NCBI GenBank assembly: GCA_020402945.1
Contig: JADBYQ010000018.1
Coordinates: 1 to 64,000 of the forward strand
Source: Cytophagales bacterium
GTDB lineage: Bacteria > Bacteroidota > Bacteroidia > Cytophagales > Cyclobacteriaceae
Length of the DNA: 64,000 bases
Reading direction: 5' to 3'
Shown: piece by piece, positions 26,737 through 35,103 of the stretch
Layout of the letters: the number at the start of each line of letters is the position of its first letter
Numbering within the stretch: the first letter of the stretch is position 1
The notes under the pieces: model-generated
The model's input: only the letters and a program-made list of their open reading frames with translations
The model's database searches: none
Told to the model about the DNA's origin: nothing
Program-made: the position numbers and the translations under genes

Positions 26737-28728
26737 TTATTTCTCAATTACTTCCATGAAAATTCTGAATCCCACAGCCGCATCCGGTTTGGTATAGCTG
26801 TTGATGCTTTTGATGGTTGATTCTTCCGGAACGTGATTCCAACTTCCGCCACACGCTTTTCCTTTTTCCTGTATCATTTCGGCTACGTTGCCCACTACAT
26901 CGTATAATCCAATATCATTCGGAAAATACACTTTGGTGGCGCTCATGGCAAAGAAACCATCGGCTGCACCTAATCCGACCTTCTGTATTCCGGGGCAGGT
27001 AATCTGATCAGATACTTTAAAATTTCCCAAGTAGCAACCTCTACTGTTGATTGGGCTATTGCGTAAGCCATAATAACGGAACCAAGGATAAAGAATATCA
27101 GCATCACTCAACGAGACCATTCTCTTTTCGTGATTTTTGTCAAATTCTTTTCCGGGAGGAGTGATTCGTACTTCCACTTTTTGCTCATTCGGATTCAAGG
27201 AGGTTGGGTTTTTTATTGCAGCCGCAGCCAGCTGCCATTCGTTCAATGAAGGTAAGCGGAACTTTACTTTTTTAAACTTATGTTCAGTCGAACGGTTGTA
27301 TTGTTCGGTAAGCCAATCGCAATACGCAACTGCGGCCTCGTACGAAAGGTTGACGGCCGGATAGGTTGAGAATCCTTTGTTCTTTTTTGTTGGGATATGA
27401 TTTGACGAGTAGCCTTTCATGAGCGAAAGAGTCGGCTCGCTATACTCTGAATAATCGAATTTGTATTTTTCATAGAGATCTGTCAGATTGTGATCCTTCA
27501 GGTAATTCAAAAAAAGATTGTATTGCTCGTTCGTCACTTCTGTGTCGAAGGCATAGATCGTTTGATAGACTTGCCTAAAGCCATCATCTACCGATTTGAT
27601 GTTTACCTTTGAAGGGTAGTAAGGAATCCCTTCCGGAGCATTATCCAGAAAGCGAGCTATGATGCTTTCGTTGCCAGTATCCTGCGCGATTTTTTCCATC
27701 ACTTTTTTTAGTTCGCGTGCCTTTTTGATTGATCCCTCTTTGATGTACGATTCATATAACAGAATCATTGGCAATAAATAATTGGGACTGAATTGCTTTC
27801 CGGCATCGTGGCTTGATTTACCATTGAAGTCGACCAACAGATAGTCCATCAAAAACTCTTTTTCAAGATTTTTTCGAATTTGTGAAATGTTATCCACGTT
27901 GGTTAAACTGTGCAGCGATGCCAGCCCCACTACGTACAGGTATTCTTTGATAGAGTGAACATTTTCTTTTGGGATGGTTAATGCATAGTAGAATTTTTTA
28001 CCAACGTTTTCTTTCGGCAGCATGGCGCAAAGCGCAGAAACATTCCACGGTCCGCTATTGGTGTAAGTGATATTGGCTGCTTTGAACTTTCGTTGAAGAT
28101 AGTTGGCGTCATTCAGCATTTCTAAATTGATAATGCAAACATCTTTGCGGATTCCATACGCATCTTGCAACATATACAAAGGAATAGTGGTGTTTTCTCC
28201 TTCCGTAATTAAAATGGAAGATGGTTCTACAGATTGAAGCACGTTGTAGCTGTAGTTGAGAAGCGAAGAAGACACCTGAGTACCTTTCAACAGACGATCG
28301 CTAAACTGAGAGCGCCCCGAATGATCTAATTCAAATTCCGAAAGCAATTGCAAGAGCGCATAGGTTTCCGGTCTTTCCGGATTTCGTGCATAGGCTGTTT
28401 TTAAAAGTGTTTGTGCCTCCGATGTTAACCCTTTGTTCCAACCTTTCACTACCAGAAGTTCAAATGAATTGGGAACGGACATTTCCATTTGGTGAATAAT
28501 TTCAGTGAGCTTTTGAGGAGGCTGTTGCGCAAATACGGATGCCGTGTAATAATTGAGCCAAGCCGATGCGTTGGCAACAGATGTGGCTGTTTCCATTTCC
28601 CAGGCTTTTGCCTGATCGCCATACCACGCTAATGTCTTTATTTCCAATGTTTTTGGAAGGATTCGTTCGGCAGGCAAGCTCATGCCCACGAGGGGTAAAG
28701 CCAGTAGTAAAATTAAGAGTCGTTTCAT
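26737..28728 (-). CDS. Secreted protein with TPR-like N-terminus and formylglycine-generating-enzyme (SUMF1/EgtB) domain
   Basis: 663 residues with a signal peptide (LLILLLALPLVGMSLPA). The first 380 residues are helical and include EAQTLLKTAYARNPERPETYALL, which resembles TPR repeats. The C-terminal 275 residues have the FGE-sulfatase fold: TEVTNEQYNLFLNYL, YPAVNLSYEAAVAYCDWLTEQ, FRLPSLNEWQLAAAA, VGNVAEMIQEKGKACGGSW and GFRIFME. It resembles GldJ/GldK-type FGE domains of gliding and type IX secretion but is longer. The two Cys used by true sulfatase-activating FGE were not identified, so catalysis is doubtful. First gene of a four-gene operon. Confidence 0.8.
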   Translation of the reverse strand: MKRLLILLLALPLVGMSLPAERILPKTLEIKTLAWYGDQAKAWEMETATSVANASAWLNYYTASVFAQQPPQKLTEIIHQMEMSVPNSFELLVVKGWNKGLTSEAQTLLKTAYARNPERPETYALLQLLSEFELDHSGRSQFSDRLLKGTQVSSSLLNYSYNVLQSVEPSSILITEGENTTIPLYMLQDAYGIRKDVCIINLEMLNDANYLQRKFKAANITYTNSGPWNVSALCAMLPKENVGKKFYYALTIPKENVHSIKEYLYVVGLASLHSLTNVDNISQIRKNLEKEFLMDYLLVDFNGKSSHDAGKQFSPNYLLPMILLYESYIKEGSIKKARELKKVMEKIAQDTGNESIIARFLDNAPEGIPYYPSKVNIKSVDDGFRQVYQTIYAFDTEVTNEQYNLFLNYLKDHNLTDLYEKYKFDYSEYSEPTLSLMKGYSSNHIPTKKNKGFSTYPAVNLSYEAAVAYCDWLTEQYNRSTEHKFKKVKFRLPSLNEWQLAAAAIKNPTSLNPNEQKVEVRITPPGKEFDKNHEKRMVSLSDADILYPWFRYYGLRNSPINSRGCYLGNFKVSDQITCPGIQKVGLGAADGFFAMSATKVYFPNDIGLYDVVGNVAEMIQEKGKACGGSWNHVPEESTIKSINSYTKPDAAVGFRIFMEVIEK

Positions 28729-28790
28729 GCTAGTTTTATAAGATTGTGGTGAATTATGTCAGTTCGATTGCCATTTGCTTGCCCGCGAGC

Positions 28791-28880
28791 CAAGGTCAAA
28801 TAAAGCAATTCGTAGCGCAGTACACCCGAACAGAAGAAACGTTCAATTGGCTGGAGAAGTATTTAAGAGAAGAGCGATGA
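28791..28880 (+). pseudogene. C-terminal remnant of a lost gene (hydrolase-like tail)
   Basis: Thirty codons in one frame, ending in a TGA, encode a tail with VAQYTRTEETFNWLEKYL followed by REER and stop. This is a typical end of alpha/beta hydrolases or S9 peptidases, with a helix and a charged terminus. No start or fold core is present before it, and the frame lies between two genes on the other strand. I read it as the tail of a deleted plus-strand gene. Confidence 0.4.
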
Positions 28881-28882
28881 CC

Positions 28883-30388
28883 TTATTTTTTGTTGATCAT
28901 TTTTTTTACAAACTCCAACTGCCTGTCGTAGTTGTTTAATAAATCTTGTGGTTCAATGGTCACGATGTGATCGGGTATTGTGCCGCGCCCCTGTTCGAAT
29001 TCGCCACGTGTGGCATTTGAGTAAAATACCAACGGACTACCAATTTGAATTTTTGAGCAAGGAAGTTCTACATGAATGAAGCTGGCTCCGTTGCCTCCTT
29101 CATAGGCACCACCACACTCCATACCTACTAATGAGCCTACTTGATACGTTTTGCAGGCCGCGAGGAACTCAGATGTCGTGGAAAACGAGCGCTCATTTTG
29201 TAAGATGTAAACAGTGCCTTTAAATCGATTGGGCTTTGGTTGCTGAGGCTGCAAGTCAGGAGAGAATTCTTCTAGCAATGAAAAAGTACCATCTGGTTCT
29301 TTCTTCAACTGCTTTTTTACATTTTTTTTATCCTCCACCGAAAGGTCAGAATAGGCCAGGAATTCAGAACTGTCACCTATGGCATGCATCTTCCGATAGT
29401 ACCGCACAGCCGTGTCTTGCTTCATCAAATAGGTGAATAGTTCAATGCCTTGACTGTCCCACCCGCCCGGATTGCTCCGCACATCAATAATCAGATTCGT
29501 ACACTTTTTAGATTCTATTTTTTTCATGGCAACGTCCATGAAGTTTTTCATTCCTAATCTCGCTTTTCCGCTAGTCGTCATTCCATTGCCACCAAACCCA
29601 TCGAATCGGAGGAGAGCGGTACTAGGAGCATCTGCCGGAAAGGACAACCGCCAAGGTTGTTTGTGTCGTTGGTTGTACAATTGATTCGCTTTCTGATTGA
29701 TTTTATTTTTCGTGTAAGCTCTTTCGGTAACTCCGTATTTTTGAGCAGGCACAGTGGTGCGATACGAATTACCATTGAGGTCTTTAAATTCAATATCAAA
29801 CTGATCTGGGCGTTCGATCAGCGTGTAATAGAACAAACAAAATAATCCGCCTTGCAAGGCCGTGTTCTTCGATACCTCAATGTAGCCATCCGACCAATAG
29901 TGTTTTTTAATCACCTGCATGATGTCCTCTGAAGAACGGCCATTGATTTGCACCAACTCATAGCCTAAGGTAATCTGTGGATCGGTGCTGCCATTAAAAA
30001 TAACATACAGCTTGTTGTCAATTAAAAATAAGAAAAATGGAAATGTGCGAATACTTCTGATGTAGCGATTGAAGTCGGCAGTGGGTAGTGCATTGGTGTG
30101 AGCACAGCGCACATTCGCAATAACATATAGAACACTTTTGTAAAACGAATAGAAAGGAAATGGCTTATCAAATGATTGATATACACTGTCCAGCTTAGCA
30201 TCCATTTTTTCCTTGGGCAAATAGCGATAGAATCCCGGATGAGTTTCGGTAAGTATTTTTCGCAGGTAATTAAAATCTTTCTGCATCTGCTCGGGCGAAA
30301 GTATTTTCGTGGCGAGCGAATCCGGTTGTGTAAGACCGATCAATGGAGAAAGTAAAAGGATCAGAAAAAGATGACGAGGCTGCTTCAT
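28883..30388 (-). CDS. S41 family peptidase
   Basis: Secreted serine protease of the C-terminal-processing/tricorn group. Signal peptide (LFLILLLSPLIGLTQ). The protease core (about residues 260-480) contains LIIDVRSNPGGWDSQGIELF and VYILQNERSFSTTSEFLAAC, where the Ser in the second motif is the probable nucleophile. It is 501 residues long. A PDZ domain is not obvious. It stands 69 bases after the AraC-type regulator gene, with a perfect 20-base palindrome in that gap, so it may be the regulator's target. Confidence 0.88.
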   Translation of the reverse strand: MKQPRHLFLILLLSPLIGLTQPDSLATKILSPEQMQKDFNYLRKILTETHPGFYRYLPKEKMDAKLDSVYQSFDKPFPFYSFYKSVLYVIANVRCAHTNALPTADFNRYIRSIRTFPFFLFLIDNKLYVIFNGSTDPQITLGYELVQINGRSSEDIMQVIKKHYWSDGYIEVSKNTALQGGLFCLFYYTLIERPDQFDIEFKDLNGNSYRTTVPAQKYGVTERAYTKNKINQKANQLYNQRHKQPWRLSFPADAPSTALLRFDGFGGNGMTTSGKARLGMKNFMDVAMKKIESKKCTNLIIDVRSNPGGWDSQGIELFTYLMKQDTAVRYYRKMHAIGDSSEFLAYSDLSVEDKKNVKKQLKKEPDGTFSLLEEFSPDLQPQQPKPNRFKGTVYILQNERSFSTTSEFLAACKTYQVGSLVGMECGGAYEGGNGASFIHVELPCSKIQIGSPLVFYSNATRGEFEQGRGTIPDHIVTIEPQDLLNNYDRQLEFVKKMINKK

Positions 30389-30431
30389 AGTTTTTTTGAG
30401 GCAAAGAAACGCAGCAGTGGCCTCCTTTTCT

Positions 30432-30451
30432 GCTCAAATCTAGATTTGAGC
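30432..30451. promoter_or_regulatory. Perfect 20-bp palindrome before the S41 peptidase gene
   Basis: GCTCAAATCTAGATTTGAGC is a perfect inverted repeat with no spacer. It is 44 bases before the S41 start and only 7 bases past the end of the AraC-type gene. No T run follows, which argues against a terminator. An operator for a dimeric regulator is plausible; the regulator is not shown by the sequence. Confidence 0.5.
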
Positions 30452-30457
30452 GTTGAT

Positions 30458-31561
30458 TTAACTCTTTTTTTGTTGTTGGGTCAAAAATTCGGTTGGCGAT
30501 ACGCCCGTAAATTGCTTGAATGTGCGCTGGAAAGTAGCCTGCGAATTAAAGCCACACTCAAAAGCGATGCCTGTGATGGTGAGATGCGATTGAGATTTCA
30601 GCAATCGCTTTTTTAATTCTTCAATCCGATATTGGTTGACGAATTCATTAAAGCTTTTTCCGGCATGCTGATTTAATACTGCTGAAATTGTTTTTTGTGG
30701 AATGCCCGTTGCCTTCACTACATCGCTCAGCGTCAATTCTGGGTTGAGAAACAAGCGATCTTGGTGAACAACTTTTTCTAATACTGCCAACGTTTTTTGG
30801 ATAGTTTCTGTGTCTATGTTTTTTGCAGAAACCGAAGTTCGTGCTTTCAAATATCCATTGAATCCAAGCCAGTACACCATCACCGTGAGTGGAATGTAAA
30901 CCGGGTACCATCCCACCCAATCGAGCAAAGCATCCGACAATGATGGGATGAGGTAGGGCACTAAGTGAAGCAACCAAATGCTTTGAAAAATAGTAAAGCT
31001 GATCAAAAATTGTTTGGGCCATGCCAGAGCTTCAGGTTTGTGATTAGTAATCCATTTATGCCAGGCGACCACAGTATAAGTCGTTAAAGATAACCAACGA
31101 GGGAAATCCGCATAGACATTGTATTGATAGATAAAATTATCCCAAATCTTGAATTCATTTTTAGTTATGATTTGTAGAACGGCTCCTAACACAAGAACAA
31201 CACCGATGAAGCTGGGAAAAGTGTCAATAATAGATGAATAAAAATGTACCCGATGTGATCGATTGAGTTTGAATCCGGGCACGTAAAGTGACTCAGTATA
31301 AAAATAAACCAGCGGTCCGATGGGCATGATGATAACAAGCGGGATAATCAGCGAGATGATGGCCCAGATGGTTGAACCACTTAACAAGTTTTGGTTAAGC
31401 AAGTAGAGATTCAAACAAGCAAGAGAGATTAGAAAAAGGATTACAGCCAGCAACTTATTTGCATACAACTTTTCTTTTTTGTGATAAAGCAATAAGCTAA
31501 TAATGAAGCCCTGAATGGCTCCCAGCAAAATGAGACTATCTAAGAAATTCTTCAGTTGCAT
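30458..31561 (-). CDS. AraC-family regulator with seven-helix membrane N-terminus
   Basis: The first 235 residues form about seven hydrophobic segments. The last 105 are an AraC-type DNA-binding domain: TISAVLNQHAGKSFNEFVNQYRIEELKKRLL and ITGIAFECGFNSQATFQRTFKQFTGVSPTEF, with both helix-turn-helix units. This membrane-AraC form is common in Bacteroidota and may sense lipids or membrane state. It starts directly after the stop of the WYL-like gene and is the last gene of the selD operon. Confidence 0.9.
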   Translation of the reverse strand: MQLKNFLDSLILLGAIQGFIISLLLYHKKEKLYANKLLAVILFLISLACLNLYLLNQNLLSGSTIWAIISLIIPLVIIMPIGPLVYFYTESLYVPGFKLNRSHRVHFYSSIIDTFPSFIGVVLVLGAVLQIITKNEFKIWDNFIYQYNVYADFPRWLSLTTYTVVAWHKWITNHKPEALAWPKQFLISFTIFQSIWLLHLVPYLIPSLSDALLDWVGWYPVYIPLTVMVYWLGFNGYLKARTSVSAKNIDTETIQKTLAVLEKVVHQDRLFLNPELTLSDVVKATGIPQKTISAVLNQHAGKSFNEFVNQYRIEELKKRLLKSQSHLTITGIAFECGFNSQATFQRTFKQFTGVSPTEFLTQQQKKS

Positions 31562-31873
31562 TTAAATGTGATATACCCAGTTTTTGTATTGGCCATCGGT
31601 AGAATTAAAATCCGTTCGCTTTTGAAAATGCCAATCTAAAGCTTCGATGGATTCAATTCGATCGAGTTGAAGATTACGACAACCTTCTTTGCCTCCGGCT
31701 TTGGTAAAATCACCGGTTTGCCAGCAGACCAGTACAATTTGATTTCGGGAAGTAGTACACACGCCATACGGGCAGCCGGTGCGAGGTAATAGCTCACGGC
31801 TAAGCGAGATACGACACGCCTTTTTATCTTCAGATGCCTTCCAGAGTTGCTGTGTTAGTTCTTCGAGCGACAA
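31562..31873 (-). CDS. WYL-like small protein
   Basis: 103 residues starting with TTG at 31873; no in-frame ATG exists. VCTTSRNQIVLVCWQTGDF, then GGKEGCRNLQLDRIESIEALDWHF, matches the second half of the WYL-domain beta core (the region before the DRI-x-x-V/I pattern). No DNA-binding part is present. WYL domains bind ligands or nucleic acid in transcription and defence regulators; here function is unknown. It abuts the AraC-type start with no gap and follows the glutaminyl cyclase gene by 10 bases. Confidence 0.6.
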   Translation of the reverse strand: MSLEELTQQLWKASEDKKACRISLSRELLPRTGCPYGVCTTSRNQIVLVCWQTGDFTKAGGKEGCRNLQLDRIESIEALDWHFQKRTDFNSTDGQYKNWVYHI

Positions 31874-31883
31874 CGTATTTACT

Positions 31884-32660
31884 TTAATTGAATCTAACGG
31901 CTACCATCGCAGGCCACAACTTGCCGGTGATCAATAGTAGTTTACTTTTCTTTTCATAGGCAATTCCATTTAGTACATCCGCATTGGGATTGAGTGGAAA
32001 TACCTTTTCAGCGAGTTCGGTCATGTCCATGCGACCAACCACTTTACCGTTGGATGGATCAATTTTCAAAATAAAATTAGTCTGCCATTGGTTGGCGTAA
32101 ATGAATCCATCGATGAACTCCAACTCATTCAGTTTTTCAGAGGGTTTATCTCCATCAGTGACTTTCAAAATGGTTACGGGCTCAAGTGTTAGCGTGTCAA
32201 GAAAAAAAAGTTGGTTGGTGCCATCACTAACAATCAGATTGTTGCCATTGTGAGTGATGCCCCATCCCTCGCGATCGTATTCAAACTCTCGGATTTTTTC
32301 AAACGTCCGTAAGTCATACACAAAACCGATTTTTGTTTGCCAGGTGAGCTGGTAAATTTTGTTGTTTAGAATGGCAATACCTTCACCAAAATACTTTTTA
32401 TCAAGAATCACCTTTTTGTCCTGTTGACCCGTGGCGATATCTACTTCGGCAATCCAAGAGGTGCCGTATTGGCCGGTGCTTTCAAAAAGCCTGCCTTGCT
32501 CAACAACAAGTCCCTGGATAAATGCACTTTTGTCGTGCGGAAAGACTTTAACAATCGAATAGGGAATTAGATCTTGCGAAGTGGCTTCTTTTTTCTCCTT
32601 GGTTTTGCATCCAATGAAGAGAAAGATCAACCCGATTATAAAAAGAGACGCTAATTTCAT
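31884..32660 (-). CDS. Glutaminyl-peptide cyclotransferase, five-bladed propeller (plant/bacterial type)
   Basis: Converts N-terminal Gln of peptides to pyroglutamate. The PF05096-type propeller: FIQGLVVEQGRLFESTGQYG at the start, GEGIAILNNKIYQLTWQ, EGWGITHNGNNLIVSDG and LNGIAYEKKSKLLLITGK. Lipoprotein signal with Cys18 (IGLIFLFIGC), so it acts outside the cytoplasm. 258 residues, the usual length. Six bases after selD. A structurally unrelated M28-type cyclase is at 14370-15362. Confidence 0.9.
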   Translation of the reverse strand: MKLASLFIIGLIFLFIGCKTKEKKEATSQDLIPYSIVKVFPHDKSAFIQGLVVEQGRLFESTGQYGTSWIAEVDIATGQQDKKVILDKKYFGEGIAILNNKIYQLTWQTKIGFVYDLRTFEKIREFEYDREGWGITHNGNNLIVSDGTNQLFFLDTLTLEPVTILKVTDGDKPSEKLNELEFIDGFIYANQWQTNFILKIDPSNGKVVGRMDMTELAEKVFPLNPNADVLNGIAYEKKSKLLLITGKLWPAMVAVRFN

Positions 32661-32666
32661 TTTTTT

Positions 32667-33698
32667 CTATTTACTATCTATCACTTTCTCGCCCTTACTA
32701 ACCAATCTGCCAAAAGGTTTCAGTCGACTGCCTTTTTCCTCGGCAAAACGTTCAAATTCTGCAGCATGATTCTCATCTACCGAAACCAATAAACCTCCGC
32801 TTGTTTGTGGATCTGCCAGAATAGAACGTATTGCATCATCGAGCATTCCTATCTTGCTTCCATAACTATCCCAGTTACGTTGCGTTCCACCCGGTGTTGA
32901 CTTTTGTGAAAGGTATTCAGCCAGAAAATCGAACTTTGGTACTTTATCAAATTCAATTTCAGCGGAAAGATTGCTTCCCTCACAAACCTCTGCCAAGTGA
33001 CCCAACAATCCAAAACCAGTGACATCGGTCATCGCATTGATATAAGGCAGCTTACCGAAATTTGCGCCAAGTTTATTTAGTGTTAACATCGAATCGATGG
33101 TTACTTTCAAATGCTCGTCTTTTACAATTCCTTTTTTTTGTGCAGTAGTCACTATCCCGACACCAAGAGGCTTTGTTAGGTAGAGCAGTGATCCCAATTT
33201 AGCTGTATCGTTTCGTTTCAAATGTTCTTTTTTCAATTTTCCGGTAACTGCCAAACCAAAGACCGGTTCAGGGCAATCAATACTGTGGCCACCCGCCAAC
33301 GGAATTCCCGCTTCTGCACAAATCTTCCGACTTCCTTCCAAAACTTCTTTGGCAACGGCAGCTGGAATTTTGTTGATCGGCCAGCCGAGAATGGCAATAG
33401 CCATGAACGGCTCTCCACCCATCGCATACACGTCACTTATGGCATTGACAGAAGCAATTGATCCGAAAGTAAACGGATCGTCCACAATGGGCATAAAAAA
33501 ATCAGTAGTGCTTACGATGCATGTCCCATCACCGATATCAAATACAGCGGCATCGTCTTTCGATTCGTTGCCCACAAGTAATGATGGAAATTGTGCTTTT
33601 GGTAAGTCGGAGTGAAGCATGGCATCCAGTATTGCTGGTGAGATTTTGCATCCACAGCCAGCGCCATGTGAGAATTGAGTGAGTTTTATAGCATCCAT
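32667..33698 (-). CDS. selD: Selenide, water dikinase
   Basis: Makes selenophosphate from selenide and ATP. Residues 9-19 hold HGAGCGCK: Cys15 corresponds to E. coli Cys17 and Lys18 to Lys20, the catalytic pair. No selenocysteine TGA is used. The later glycine-rich [10 protein letters not shown] and [12 protein letters not shown] are typical. 343 residues. Nearby mnmH (34021-35040) uses selenophosphate for tRNA 2-selenouridine; no selA or selB is seen in the window. First gene of an operon with the cyclase, WYL-like and AraC-type genes. Confidence 0.95.
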   Translation of the reverse strand: MDAIKLTQFSHGAGCGCKISPAILDAMLHSDLPKAQFPSLLVGNESKDDAAVFDIGDGTCIVSTTDFFMPIVDDPFTFGSIASVNAISDVYAMGGEPFMAIAILGWPINKIPAAVAKEVLEGSRKICAEAGIPLAGGHSIDCPEPVFGLAVTGKLKKEHLKRNDTAKLGSLLYLTKPLGVGIVTTAQKKGIVKDEHLKVTIDSMLTLNKLGANFGKLPYINAMTDVTGFGLLGHLAEVCEGSNLSAEIEFDKVPKFDFLAEYLSQKSTPGGTQRNWDSYGSKIGMLDDAIRSILADPQTSGGLLVSVDENHAAEFERFAEEKGSRLKPFGRLVSKGEKVIDSK

Positions 33699-33817
33699 GT
33701 CGGCAATTAACGGTAAGGTAAGATTGGGCTACTTTAGCGATGTGGCAAATAACCGAAACTTAATGTTTACAAAACTAATTATTTATAGTGTAACCGTTAG
33801 TTTGTGATATAGTTAAC

Positions 33818-34015
33818 ATGAGTTCCATCATCTATTATTTCGTAGCTATTATTCATATCGCAGTAAGTGCTTTCCATTTGCATGACTTATTTACCAAAAG
33901 TAAGCGATCTGACAAATTGCTTTGGTGCCTATTTCTAGCAGTAGCTCCATTCATAAGCGTCTATATTTACCGAAAAACGATGCGTAGACGAAAGCAAGAT
34001 TTCTTTTTTTCGTGA
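33818..34015 (+). CDS. Small two-helix membrane protein (PLDc_N-like)
   Basis: 65 residues with two hydrophobic helices (YYFVAIIHIAVSAFHL and LLWCLFLAVAPFISVYIY) separated by SKRSDK, then a basic tail. This resembles the small PLD-nuclease-N (PLDc_N) type proteins that occur alone in Bacteroidota. The call rests on this composition and a clean ATG. It is convergent with mnmH (5 bases apart) and divergent from selD. Function unknown. Confidence 0.5.
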   Translation: MSSIIYYFVAIIHIAVSAFHLHDLFTKSKRSDKLLWCLFLAVAPFISVYIYRKTMRRRKQDFFFS

Positions 34016-34020
34016 GATTG

Positions 34021-35040
34021 TCATCGGTTGCCGTATTCACGAGATAAGTTCTTTGCAAAAGTAATAGCGTCTTTTCCATCCCAAGGCAATGTCAGTTTGA
34101 CTCGGTCTTTTTTATTTTCTATGCTTTCCAAATAATACTTGTCGTAGTAGGTTAGAAGTATTTCAATAGTGCCGGCCATGTCTCCCGCCAAGAGTTTTTC
34201 CTTGGCTGCTTTGAAATGCTGTCCACCCAATCGCTTCACAATTTTCGTCATGGCTTCCAAGAACTCTGCCCTATCTGCATGACCATATTCTGCGACAAGT
34301 CGTTGAACTCGCACTTCTTTAGTTACATTCATTTGTAAGATGGGGCTACTTTTCATCAGCAACCAAAAATCCGGTGGCAGAAAGACTTTCCCTATAGTGA
34401 TTGATTCATCTTCTACCCAAATCGGTCTCGAAATGTCCAGTTTAAAAATTTCCTCAAATAAATTGTTGTGAAATTGCTCGGTGGTAGGTTGCGGAAGTTG
34501 CATCAGACTGCCAAAGGCAGAGCCTTTGTGGTGCGCCATTTTTTCTAAATCAAGAATCTGTTCGCCTTGTACAGCCAACGCTCTTAGCACTTCACTTTTG
34601 CCACTGCCCGTGCAACCACCAATTAGAGTTATTTGCAAAGGTTTTTGGAAAGCCTCGAACCCAAACTGGCGGTAGGCTTTATAGCCGCCTTTCAATAATT
34701 GAGATTTGATTTTGGCCATCCCTGCAAACTGGCAGAAGTTGGACGAACGCATTCCCCCACGCCAGCAATGCACAAGAATTTCTTTGCCGGCAGCAATCGT
34801 TTCAGTTTGTTGGATGATCTCTGCGAGACGTGGGCCCACCAAACGAAATCCTTCCCGAATGGCCTCGGCTTGACCTTTCTTTTTATAGGCGGTTCCTACG
34901 ATTGCGCGCGCTTCATTGTTTAACAATGGAACATTGATCGCGCCTAGAATATGGCCTTGTTCGAATTCGCCTTCTGATCTGACATCAACGATTGGGTGAG
35001 AAGCACGTAGCACAAGGAAATCTTCAACTGACAAAGGCAT
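34021..35040 (-). CDS. mnmH: tRNA 2-selenouridine synthase
   Basis: Replaces sulfur by selenium at U34 of tRNA (via a geranylated intermediate), using selenophosphate from SelD. The N-terminal rhodanese domain has the catalytic Cys92 in HCWRGGMRS. The C-terminal P-loop domain begins with GGCTGSGKS at residues 141-149. 339 residues, a little shorter than E. coli YbbB. With selD 300 bases away it defines a selenouridine pathway. Confidence 0.95.
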   Translation of the reverse strand: MPLSVEDFLVLRASHPIVDVRSEGEFEQGHILGAINVPLLNNEARAIVGTAYKKKGQAEAIREGFRLVGPRLAEIIQQTETIAAGKEILVHCWRGGMRSSNFCQFAGMAKIKSQLLKGGYKAYRQFGFEAFQKPLQITLIGGCTGSGKSEVLRALAVQGEQILDLEKMAHHKGSAFGSLMQLPQPTTEQFHNNLFEEIFKLDISRPIWVEDESITIGKVFLPPDFWLLMKSSPILQMNVTKEVRVQRLVAEYGHADRAEFLEAMTKIVKRLGGQHFKAAKEKLLAGDMAGTIEILLTYYDKYYLESIENKKDRVKLTLPWDGKDAITFAKNLSREYGNR

Positions 35041-35103
35041 TTACCAAAGATCGGAACTATTGATTGGATTTTCTAACGGAAATAGTTAGCTCAGGCGTCT
35101 AAC

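Noticed and set aside
32667-33698. SelD as a selenoprotein.
   Set aside because: The active-site residue is encoded by a Cys codon; no in-frame TGA or need for selenocysteine.
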